From positions 1 to 48,190 of the forward strand of contig JAPLGS010000086.1 of assembly GCA_026390015.1 (NCBI GenBank): a DNA stretch of 48,190 nt. The letters run 5' to 3'. A program made the translations under genes and the position numbers. How positions within the stretch are numbered: position 1 is the stretch's first letter; every line of letters begins with the position of its first letter. Below are positions 23,430-30,383 of this stretch, piece after piece. This DNA is from Chloroflexota bacterium. GTDB taxonomy: Bacteria; Chloroflexota; Anaerolineae; Anaerolineales; Villigracilaceae. Under the pieces are notes generated by a model. It did no database searches. It saw nothing but the letters and a program-made list of their open reading frames with translations, and had not been told where the DNA came from.

Positions 23430-24698
23430 ATGCCTGAATTTTTGACTCTACTCCCTCCCAATGAAGCGCGGATGTTATTGCTCTCGCATCTTGCTGCGCC
23501 GACGATTGATCCTGAATCAATAGACATGCTCCACGCTCTGGGCCGCTTCACCGCCTCTGACATATTCGCGCCGCACCCGTTGCCTGATTTCCCGCGAACC
23601 ACCGTGGACGGGTACGCTGTCCGCGCGAAGGATACTTTTGGCGCGAGTGATTCGCTTCCCGCGTATCTGACCTTGATCGGCGAAGTGCCGATGGGTGATT
23701 CACCATCCTTTGAAATTGGCGCGGGTCAATGTGCATTGATCCACACCGGCGGCATGTTGCCGGACGGCGCAGACGCGGCTGTGATGATCGAATATACTCA
23801 ATCCATTGGTAAGGGCGGATCGCAATCCGCCCCAACAGGCGAAATCGAGGTATTCAAATCTGTGGCTGATGGCGAGAACATTATCCGCATCGGCGAAGAT
23901 GTTGCTCAGGGGCAATTGGTCATTCCAAAAGGGAGTGTGATTCGCCCCGCCGAAATTGGCGGATTAATGGCATTGGGATTTACATCCATCAATGTTGCAA
24001 AAAAACCACGTGTCGGGTTGATCTCAACCGGTGATGAAGTCATTGATCCAAGCCAATCTCCGCGCCCGGGTCAAGTCCGCGATATTAATTCATATACATT
24101 GAGTGCGCTCGTTGAAAAGACTGGCGGAACAGCCATCCGCTATGGGATTTTTAGTGACAACTTTCAGGTACTGAAAGAGGCGGCGGCGAAGGCACTATCC
24201 GAATGCGACGTGCTTATCATCACCGCAGGCTCATCTGCATCCACCAGAGATATGACCGCTGAAGTCATCCGCACATTGGGCGAGCCCGGCGTGTTGGTGC
24301 ATGGCATAAATACAAGACCCGGCAAGCCGACCATCCTGAGCGTGTGCAATGGCAAGGCTGTGATCGGCCTGCCCGGCAATCCCGTCAGCGCGTTGGTGAA
24401 TGGATATTTATTTGTGGTGCCGGTCATTGAAAAATTATTAGGTGCATTGCCAAAACCAAAGGCGACTGTGCAGGCCGAATTGACAGTCAACCTTTCATCG
24501 CAGGCTGGCCGCGAAGATTGGTGGCCGGTGAAGCTAGTGGTCAGTGGCCAGTCGTCAGTGATCAGTTATCTGGCCGAACCCATCTTCGGAAAATCAAATT
24601 TAATTTTTACACTCGCCTCCGCCGATGGACTTTTGCGGATTCATCCTGACGCGACCGGTTTAAGCGCAGGCGAAGTGGTTGAAGTAATGTTGATCTAA
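23430..24698 (+). CDS. moeA: Molybdopterin molybdenumtransferase
   Basis: Inserts molybdate into adenylated molybdopterin, the last step of Mo-cofactor synthesis. The 422-aa product has the domain order of MoeA: ALGRFTASDIFAPHPLPDFPRTTVDGYAVRA near the N-terminus, then IHTGGMLPDGADAAVM, STGDEVIDPSQSPRPGQVRD, and the active-site region TAGSSASTRDMTAEVI in place of the usual TSGGVSVGD, followed by RPGKPTIL and GLPGNPVSALV. The variant TAGSSAS form is seen in a MoeA subgroup. Domain IV contains a heptamer repeat (24537-24570) encoding VVSGQSSVISYL. The ATG is 2 nt after the previous stop. Confidence 0.93.
   Translation: MPEFLTLLPPNEARMLLLSHLAAPTIDPESIDMLHALGRFTASDIFAPHPLPDFPRTTVDGYAVRAKDTFGASDSLPAYLTLIGEVPMGDSPSFEIGAGQCALIHTGGMLPDGADAAVMIEYTQSIGKGGSQSAPTGEIEVFKSVADGENIIRIGEDVAQGQLVIPKGSVIRPAEIGGLMALGFTSINVAKKPRVGLISTGDEVIDPSQSPRPGQVRDINSYTLSALVEKTGGTAIRYGIFSDNFQVLKEAAAKALSECDVLIITAGSSASTRDMTAEVIRTLGEPGVLVHGINTRPGKPTILSVCNGKAVIGLPGNPVSALVNGYLFVVPVIEKLLGALPKPKATVQAELTVNLSSQAGREDWWPVKLVVSGQSSVISYLAEPIFGKSNLIFTLASADGLLRIHPDATGLSAGEVVEVMLI
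24537..24570. repeat. Heptamer repeat within moeA
   Basis: Four consecutive heptamers GTGGTCA, GTGGCCA, GTCGTCA, GTGATCA and a partial GTTATC. They are in phase with one another at 7 bp and are translated in frame as the residues leading into LAEPIFGKSN. The repeat type resembles heptameric intergenic filler known from cyanobacteria. Confidence 0.65.
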
Positions 24699-24742
24699 AT
24701 ATTTCTCAATTGTAAATTTCTCACACTGGATACAGATAACCG

Positions 24743-25627
24743 ATGACTTTCCTAACTGCACTTTCCCTGCCTCACAAACTTATTCTCGACGGCGCGACCG
24801 GCACTGAACTCAATCGCCGCGGCGTGGATACAGGCCTGCCGCTTTGGTCAGCCAATGCGTTGATGAATGACCGTGACGTGAATATTCTTCAACAAATTCA
24901 TGAAGACTATCTTCGCGCCGGCGCGGATATTATCACCACGAATACATTCCGCACACATCGCCGCGCCCTCGCCCCAAGCGGAAACGCGAATCACGCCCGC
25001 AAATTAACCCATCTCGCGGTGGAGCTTGCCCGCGCCGCGATGGTTAATGTCCCGTCAGACCAGCCGCGTTTTGTAGCGGGCTCGATCTCCACTCTCGAAG
25101 ATTGCTATCGCCCCGATCTGGTCCCATCCGATGAGGAACTTCTCGATGAACACTCTGACCGCATTATTGATATGATCGAATGCGGCGTGGATTTGATCCT
25201 GATCGAAACCATCAATTCGATTCGTGAAGCTGTTGCGATCGCAAAACTTGCGGCAATTACAGGCACACCGGTGGTTGTCAGTTTTGTCTGTGACCGAGAT
25301 GGAAAAATACTTTCAGGTGAATCCCTGACGGATGCCGCGTTTCAATTGTTGCCGCTTGGTATTTCCGCCATCGGAGTCAATTGCGGGCCAACTCCTGATT
25401 TAGCAAAACCCCTCGCTGAACTTCAGACCGCCTGCGGAAATGATTTCCCATTGATCGCCTATGGCAATATCGGCTATGTTGATGATGCGGTGGGCTGGGT
25501 CAACACGGATTCAGAAGACCCGAAAAAATATGATGAGCACGCCGCTCACTGGCCGGCAAAAATAATCGGGGGCTGCTGCGGCACTACACCTGAACATATC
25601 GCCCAGTTAAAGTTGACATTCAAGTAA
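24743..25627 (+). CDS. Homocysteine S-methyltransferase family protein
   Basis: Zinc-dependent methyltransferase of 294 aa, the length of the single-domain MmuM/BHMT-type enzymes. LILDGATGTELNRRGVD is the family opening, GADIITTNTFRTH the substrate loop, VDLILIETINSIREA the next strand, and the zinc ligands are the Cys in GVNCGPTP and the adjacent pair in GGCCGTTPEHI. It methylates homocysteine, usually from S-methylmethionine, betaine or SAM; the donor is not defined here. The ATG at 24743 has no obvious ribosome-binding site. Confidence 0.9.
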   Translation: MTFLTALSLPHKLILDGATGTELNRRGVDTGLPLWSANALMNDRDVNILQQIHEDYLRAGADIITTNTFRTHRRALAPSGNANHARKLTHLAVELARAAMVNVPSDQPRFVAGSISTLEDCYRPDLVPSDEELLDEHSDRIIDMIECGVDLILIETINSIREAVAIAKLAAITGTPVVVSFVCDRDGKILSGESLTDAAFQLLPLGISAIGVNCGPTPDLAKPLAELQTACGNDFPLIAYGNIGYVDDAVGWVNTDSEDPKKYDEHAAHWPAKIIGGCCGTTPEHIAQLKLTFK

Positions 25628-25640
25628 AAGGTGAAATGTA

Positions 25641-25674
25641 AAAAATCAAAGGTCAGACAAAGTCTTTGATTTTT
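25641..25674 (+). terminator. Rho-independent terminator after the methyltransferase gene
   Basis: AAAAATCAAAG pairs with CTTTGATTTTT around a 12-nt loop, directly followed by CTTC. It starts 13 nt after the stop. Confidence 0.65.
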
Positions 25675-25675
25675 C

Positions 25676-25703
25676 TTCATCCTTCACAACTCATCCTTCA
25701 TCC
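25676..25703. repeat. TTCATCC heptamer repeat in the leader of the antiporter gene
   Basis: Four units in perfect 7-bp phase: TTCATCC, TTCACAA, CTCATCC, TTCATCC. They occupy the spacer just upstream of the antiporter ATG at 25722. Confidence 0.6.
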
Positions 25704-25721
25704 TTTTTAAAGACCTTCCTC

Positions 25722-27698
25722 ATGCTTCTCGAACTCTTCAATAAACCCGTTGGTTTCTTCCTGCTCGTCATGGCGATCATTCTCATCGCGCCCCTGCTCT
25801 CTGAACGCGTGAGATTACCTGGCATCATCGGCATCATCATCGGTGGCATGTTGATCGGCCCGCATGGATTTGGACTCATGCTGGATGGCGAACGCATCCA
25901 ATTCCTCTCCACCATTGGCCTTGTCTACCTCATGTTCAGCGCTGGACTCGAAGTCGACATCAATCAATTCATGCGTGTCCGCACCCGTGCGCTTTTTTTT
26001 GGTCTGATCACATTTGCATTCCCTCAAATGATGGGCATGGGACTTGGCTACATCCTCGGTCTCGACTTTTTAGGAATGATCCTGCTCGGCTCCGCGTTTG
26101 CATCTCATACTCTTATCGCGTTTCCCATTCTCACGAAATTTGGGGTGACTCGTAACGAGGCGATTGCTGTCACAACAGGCGCAACCGTCCTCACCGATAT
26201 CGGCGCGTTCATTGTCCTCGCGGTTGTGCTTGGCGCAAAATCAGGCGGTGGATTTACCATTGGTTATTTTGCACAACTGCTTGTTATGCTTGCCATCTTC
26301 ACCGCAGTCATTATCTTCGGACTGCCCCACCTCGGCAAAATTATTTTTCAAAAACTTACAGGGCGCGCGGTTGAATTTCAGTTTGTCATCGTCACACTTT
26401 TTATCGCAGCGCTCACCGCGGAACTCATCGGTGTGCACGAAGTTGTCGGCGCATTCATTGCGGGGCTTGCGGTCAACTCCATGTTGCCGCGTCGCAGTCC
26501 TGTGATCGGTCACGTGCTTTTCATGGGTGAATCATTTTTCATTCCCGTTTTTCTTTTATACAGCGGCCTCATTACTGACCCGCTCACATTTCTAAAAAGT
26601 CCGCAAACCATCATCGTTGCGATCGGTGTGACCATCGTTGCGTATGTTTCCAAATTCATCGCAGCATGGATCACTGCAAAAATTTACAAGTACACCAGAT
26701 CAGAATTCTGGACAGTCTACGGCCTGTCTCATGCGCAGGCCGCAGTCACGATTCCAACTTTAGTCATTGGTCTGGAAACTGGACTTTTTGACTCCACCCT
26801 TTTCAATGCTGCCATCTTGATGATTCTCCTCACTTCAATTACTTCCCCTTTAATCGTCCAGCGCTTCGCTCCTGACTTGAAAACTACCGGGGCAGACGAG
26901 GAAGTTTTACCGCTCTTTGGGCGGATCCTCGTCCCCATTGCTGACTCGAAACAATCCGAGGGGCTCATCTCTCTGGCGAGTTTGTTGGCAAATTCTTCGC
27001 AAGGGAAAGTTCTTGCTGTCAGCGTGGCGCGTGACGTAGGCATCGATAAGGATAGAGACAGCAACTTCACCATTCACAAGGATTTACTTGGTCGTGTTTC
27101 TGATGCATTGAATGATTCCGAAACTGAAATTGAACTGATCCCGCGTCTCGCAGCATCGCACGCGCAAGGGATTTTGCAAACCGCGCATGAAAAGAACGCA
27201 TCCCTCATTCTCATGGGCTGGCGTGGCAAGCGGACGTTGCGCGAGTCAGTGCTTGGCTCCGTTTTGGATGAAGTCATCTGGGGCTCAGATACACCTGTGA
27301 TGATCGGGAAACTTTCCCTGCCTTTGATCGGCATGCAGCGTATTGTTTTTGTCATTCCGCCTAAAACTGTCCCGCCTGTGATCCTTAAACGCATGCTCGA
27401 TGTAAATTTGACTCTCGCAAAGGCTCTCAATGTGCCGCTTGAGGTTGTCGCTGATAAAGCGTACCTGCAAATCGCTGAGTCGCTCCTTGTCGCAGCAGAA
27501 ACAGACCATCCCGTTAAGCTCGAAGCGCTGCAAGATCAACTCAAGCCGGAGAATCTGGAACATGCATCCATCAGCAGCTTTATTATCCTCCCGGGCTTTG
27601 GTTCCCGCAAACGCGTTGCGGATACATTAGGCCGCATCCCTGAACAACTCGCACACTCCTTCGACGGCAATCTCGCAATTTTGCACTTTGACCAATAA
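25722..27698 (+). CDS. CPA2-family cation:proton antiporter with C-terminal Usp-like region
   Basis: A 658-aa protein. Residues 1 to about 385 hold around twelve hydrophobic segments with the CPA2 signatures LPGIIGIIIGGMLIGPHG, FSAGLEVDINQFMR, GSAFASHTLIAFPILTKFGVTRNEAI and VLTDIGAFIVLAVV. The remaining 270 residues are soluble: PLFGRILVPIADSKQSEGLI and LILMGWRGKRTLRESVLGSVLDEVIW match the universal stress protein fold, with the G-x-R-G-K nucleotide-like segment, and a second degenerate copy follows. It exchanges Na+ or K+ for H+. ATG at 25722 without a clear ribosome-binding site. Confidence 0.88.
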   Translation: MLLELFNKPVGFFLLVMAIILIAPLLSERVRLPGIIGIIIGGMLIGPHGFGLMLDGERIQFLSTIGLVYLMFSAGLEVDINQFMRVRTRALFFGLITFAFPQMMGMGLGYILGLDFLGMILLGSAFASHTLIAFPILTKFGVTRNEAIAVTTGATVLTDIGAFIVLAVVLGAKSGGGFTIGYFAQLLVMLAIFTAVIIFGLPHLGKIIFQKLTGRAVEFQFVIVTLFIAALTAELIGVHEVVGAFIAGLAVNSMLPRRSPVIGHVLFMGESFFIPVFLLYSGLITDPLTFLKSPQTIIVAIGVTIVAYVSKFIAAWITAKIYKYTRSEFWTVYGLSHAQAAVTIPTLVIGLETGLFDSTLFNAAILMILLTSITSPLIVQRFAPDLKTTGADEEVLPLFGRILVPIADSKQSEGLISLASLLANSSQGKVLAVSVARDVGIDKDRDSNFTIHKDLLGRVSDALNDSETEIELIPRLAASHAQGILQTAHEKNASLILMGWRGKRTLRESVLGSVLDEVIWGSDTPVMIGKLSLPLIGMQRIVFVIPPKTVPPVILKRMLDVNLTLAKALNVPLEVVADKAYLQIAESLLVAAETDHPVKLEALQDQLKPENLEHASISSFIILPGFGSRKRVADTLGRIPEQLAHSFDGNLAILHFDQ

Positions 27699-28039
27699 GA
27701 ATTTCTTTGCCAGAATCTGAAGTGGAAGCATGGCTGTAGCAAAGTCGCTGGACAAAATCAGGAAAGCAAGTTGTCAGGCATGTCGCCCAGAGCGAAGCGC
27801 AGGGTCTCTCCCTCGGCATGGAGCTTCTCACCGCACTCCCGAAAAAGCATCGGGACTATGTGGCGCGCGGCGCAAGAGTCGTTTTACTCAGAATGACAAA
27901 ATCGGACTTGGCTACAGCCATGGAAGTGGAATGGTTTTTTTATTTGCTTTTTTTTAAAATTCATGTAAAATTAGTTTTGTCTTGTCCAGGATGCCCCCCT
28001 CATCCTGGGCAAGACATTTTTTATTCCTTCCCCACAATT
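27699..28039. repeat. Gene-free spacer with dispersed-repeat sequence and a terminator
   Basis: No gene is supported here. The stretch 27785-27900 reads on the minus strand as TCATTCTGAGTAAAACGACTC at one end and GAGACCCTGCGCTTCGCTCT at the other, in the style of dispersed TCATTCTGAGcgaagcgAAG repeats of many environmental bacteria. Short frames at 27730-28087 (plus) have no family resemblance. Confidence 0.45.
27979..28025 (+). terminator. Strong hairpin with T-run downstream of the antiporter gene
   Basis: GTCTTGTCCAGGATG pairs with CATCCTGGGCAAGAC (15 bp, one G-T pair) around CCCCCCT, followed by ATTTTTTATT. It is 280 nt after the antiporter stop, so the transcript would have a long tail through repeat sequence. 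Confidence 0.7.
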
Positions 28040-28403
28040 TGTAACTATACCCATAAAGTGGCCGCTTTTTCCACTTTATGGGTATAGAGGGGATATTTTG
28101 AAAATGGCACTATCTCAAAAAGCTCATTCGATAAGTCGAAATTGTTGATCATTTCTCCAAACGGACTTCGAGAAATACTGTTCTGTATTCTTATGAACGC
28201 AGAATGTAATTTTGCTAAGTTTTCGCTGTGTTTTGGGCGGAAAATGAGGCATAAACTTTCGGCCACTTTATGCTTCCAGAATTTACTGGCGGCCAAGTTA
28301 TGGTTCCAGTTAGATCACGATCTATTAATTTTTCCATTCAAAGCAGGCTAAAATGCGGTCACTTTATGCTTCCAGGCGTGGCCATTTTATGGGTAAAGTC
28401 ACA
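28040..28403. mobile_element. 364-bp non-autonomous element with terminal inverted repeats (IS21-like ends)
   Basis: The left end starts TGTAACTATACCCATAAA and the right end, read on the other strand, TGTGACTTTACCCATAAA; the two termini match at about 21 of 24 positions and begin TG and end CA. Inside are repeated motifs GGCCACTTTATGCTTCCAG (28261-28279), GGCCAAGTTATGGTTCCAG (28291-28309) and GGTCACTTTATGCTTCCAG (28357-28375). Several subterminal copies of a ~20-bp site are typical of IS21-family ends. No transposase is encoded, so this is a deletion derivative or MITE-like relic. I could not identify a target-site duplication. Family assignment is tentative. Confidence 0.65.
28045..28087. 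repeat. Perfect 17-bp inverted repeat in the left end of the element
   Basis: CTATACCCATAAAGTGG (28045-28061) and its exact complement (28071-28087) surround a 9-nt loop CCGCTTTTT. The right arm contains the same core as the internal repeats, so it is a second transposase-type site in opposite orientation. Confidence 0.8.
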
Positions 28404-28490
28404 CAATCCCAATCTCATATCACTCATGTGAGAGTTCCCTTGCCTAAAAGTGACTCTCACTTTTTACTTCTTCAAGAGTCAGCTGTTAAG

Positions 28491-28817
28491 CTAGTCTTCA
28501 TCCACGAAAAAGCGTAGACGGCTTAAAGTGCTCCACTCGCTGGTTTCATTTTCATACTCCACCTCTACCCGCTCGCCGTCACGATCGAGTACAACGACAT
28601 CGTAATATAAATTATCCTGCGCTGATTTGCACTCGACCTGGTCATCCACCTCCACGATAAATTCTTCAAGATAGTCAGCGTTGGTCCATTCTTCATCACC
28701 CGTGTCAAAGCGGATAAATATATCGTCACCATCGAGTGCAACGATCGTGGCGGGGTAAAAATATTCATCCTCATCCCAAAATGCAAACGCGCGGTTGCCT
28801 TCCATCCAGTATTCCAT
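28491..28817 (-). CDS. Small acidic protein with two Tudor/Agenet-like repeats
   Basis: A 108-aa, strongly acidic protein built from two similar SH3-like beta-barrel units. Unit 1 (about 8-50) reads RAFAFWDEDEYFYPATIVALDGDDIFIRFDTGDEEW; unit 2 (about 57-103) reads DQVECKSAQDNLYYDVVVLDRDGERVEVEYENETSEW. Each has the pattern x-V-x-A-x-W/x-D-x-x-Y-Y-P-A-x-I-V found in Tudor, Agenet and SGF29-like folds, ending in a Glu-Trp. Family name not known to me; partner and function unknown. ATG at 28817 with AAGGA upstream; a single gene with its own spacers. Confidence 0.7.
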   Translation of the reverse strand: MEYWMEGNRAFAFWDEDEYFYPATIVALDGDDIFIRFDTGDEEWTNADYLEEFIVEVDDQVECKSAQDNLYYDVVVLDRDGERVEVEYENETSEWSTLSRLRFFVDED

Positions 28818-28864
28818 TTTTGAAATCCTTTTTGTTTGATTTTATTGTGTTATTGCAAAGAAAA

Positions 28865-28891
28865 GGAGTCGGGCAAACATTGCCCGACTCC
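28865..28891 (-). terminator. Terminator of the CpgS-like gene
   Basis: GGAGTCGGGCAA (28865-28876) pairs with TTGCCCGACTCC (28880-28891) with a 3-nt loop; read on the minus strand it is followed by TTTTCTTT. It lies 20 nt after the stop at 28911. Confidence 0.85.
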
Positions 28892-28910
28892 CGAATTCCG
28901 ATTCCCGCTT

Positions 28911-30233
28911 TTATTTCTTTACGCCAAACTTCTTCATCAAAACATCCGTCAACGTGGGTTGACCGATCTCCTGCAATTCATATCTTACACGCTGACTTGG
29001 TTTCGTGATCTTCATCACGCGTGAAAGATCGATCGGTGTACCAATGATGACCAAGTCCACATCAGACTTGTTGATCGTCTCTTCGAGGTCTTTGGTTTGT
29101 GCGTCGCCGTAACCCATCGCGGGCAGGATGGGTCCAGTCTTCGGATACTTGACATAAGTCGCTGCAATGGATCTCACCGCAAACGGACGCGGGTCGACGA
29201 TTTCCTTCGCGCCGAATCGTCGGGCGGCGATATATCCAGCACCATAGGCCATCTCACCGTGCGTCAGAGTCGGTCCGTCTTCCACAACCAAAACACGTTT
29301 GCCCTGAATGGCATCCGGGTCATCTACAAAGAGCGGGGAAGCCGCTTCGATTTGAACAGCATTCGGATTCAGTTTACGAAGGCTCTCGCGCAGCTTGATG
29401 ACGTTTTCTGCATCCGCTGTATCCACTTTGTTGATCACGAACACATCCGCCATGCGCACATTGGTTTCGCCGGGATAATAAGTTGATTCGTGTCCCGTGC
29501 GATGCGGGTCAGCCACCACAATTTGCAGGTCAGGCACATAGAACGGGAAATCGTTATTGCCGCCGTCCCACAAAATAATATCCGCCTCGGCCTCGGCCTT
29601 GCGAATGATCTTTTCATAATCCACGCCCGCATAAATGATCACGCCGTTATCGATGTGCGGTTCGTATTCCTCGCGCTCCTCGATCGTGCAATCGTATTCA
29701 TCGAGATCATCATAATTTGCGTAACGTTGAACTTCCTGCGCGATGAGATTTCCATAAGGCATGGGATGACGAATGGCCGCGACTTTGTATCCCATTTCCT
29801 GCAGGATCAAAGACACGCGCCGCGTAGTCTGACTTTTACCTGATCCCGTCCGAACGGCACTGATCGACACGACAGGTTTGTTCGATTTCACCTGTGTGTA
29901 TTTTGTGCCCATCATACGGAAATCTGCGCCTGCGGCATTGACCATGGCGGCTTTGTGCATCACATATTCGTGCGGCACATCGCTGTATGAAAAGACAACC
30001 TGTTCCGCGCCATGCTTTTTGATGAGGTCGAGTAATTCTTCCTCTGCATGGATCGGAATCCCTTTCGGGTATAGATCGCCCGCGAGTTCCGTGGGATATA
30101 CGCGGCCTTCGATATCAGGGATCTGCGTCGCGGTGAACGCCACGACCTCATAATCCTTGTTGCCGCGGAAGAACGTGTTGAAGTTATGGAAGTCACGTCC
30201 GGCCGCACCCATGATGATAGTTTTGATAGGCAT
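28911..30233 (-). CDS. Cyclic 2,3-diphosphoglycerate synthetase-like GTPase (COG2403 type)
   Basis: A 440-aa P-loop protein. The first 110 residues start MPIKTIIMGAAGRDFHNFNT and contain TATQIPDIEGRVYPTELAG, a Rossmann-like NAD/ligand domain. The P-loop is SAVRTGSGKSQTTRRV (Walker A at about 128-135), with a later NKVDTAD that looks like an N-K-x-D guanine motif. Homologs are annotated as cyclic 2,3-diphosphoglycerate synthetase from archaeal precedent, but many bacterial homologs have unproven function. I chose the ATG at 30233 because AGGAG is 7 nt upstream. It is single-cistron with a strong terminator. Confidence 0.8.
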   Translation of the reverse strand: MPIKTIIMGAAGRDFHNFNTFFRGNKDYEVVAFTATQIPDIEGRVYPTELAGDLYPKGIPIHAEEELLDLIKKHGAEQVVFSYSDVPHEYVMHKAAMVNAAGADFRMMGTKYTQVKSNKPVVSISAVRTGSGKSQTTRRVSLILQEMGYKVAAIRHPMPYGNLIAQEVQRYANYDDLDEYDCTIEEREEYEPHIDNGVIIYAGVDYEKIIRKAEAEADIILWDGGNNDFPFYVPDLQIVVADPHRTGHESTYYPGETNVRMADVFVINKVDTADAENVIKLRESLRKLNPNAVQIEAASPLFVDDPDAIQGKRVLVVEDGPTLTHGEMAYGAGYIAARRFGAKEIVDPRPFAVRSIAATYVKYPKTGPILPAMGYGDAQTKDLEETINKSDVDLVIIGTPIDLSRVMKITKPSQRVRYELQEIGQPTLTDVLMKKFGVKK

Positions 30234-30336
30234 GATTATTCTCCTATTTCTAAGCCGCGCTGAGGACAGTGTCCGAGAGACTCCGCTTTGGTTTTGAGTC
30301 TCATCGTTTTTACCCAGCCCGACATAATACACAATG

Positions 30337-30342
30337 ATTATA
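30337..30342 (-). promoter_or_regulatory. -10 box upstream of the CpgS-like gene
   Basis: TATAAT at 30342-30337 (minus) lies directly after the argS terminator, giving a predicted leader of about 95 nt before the ATG at 30233. No riboswitch-like structure was recognised in this leader. Confidence 0.35.
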
Positions 30343-30348
30343 AAGAAA

Positions 30349-30380
30349 ACAGGCTAAACGTAGTAGAACATTTAGCCTGT
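30349..30380 (-). terminator. Terminator of argS
   Basis: ACAGGCTAAA (30349-30358) pairs with TTTAGCCTGT (30371-30380). On the minus strand the stem is followed by TTTCTTTAT. It begins 4 nt after the argS stop at 30384. Confidence 0.8.
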
Positions 30381-30383
30381 CTT

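Noticed and set aside
27785-27900. Repeat as a degraded gene
   Set aside because: No protein similarity in any frame; the end words match a dispersed-repeat style instead.
28045-28351. Short open frames on both strands inside the 364-bp element
   Set aside because: They run through repeated ends of the element and show no transposase motif, so they are incidental.
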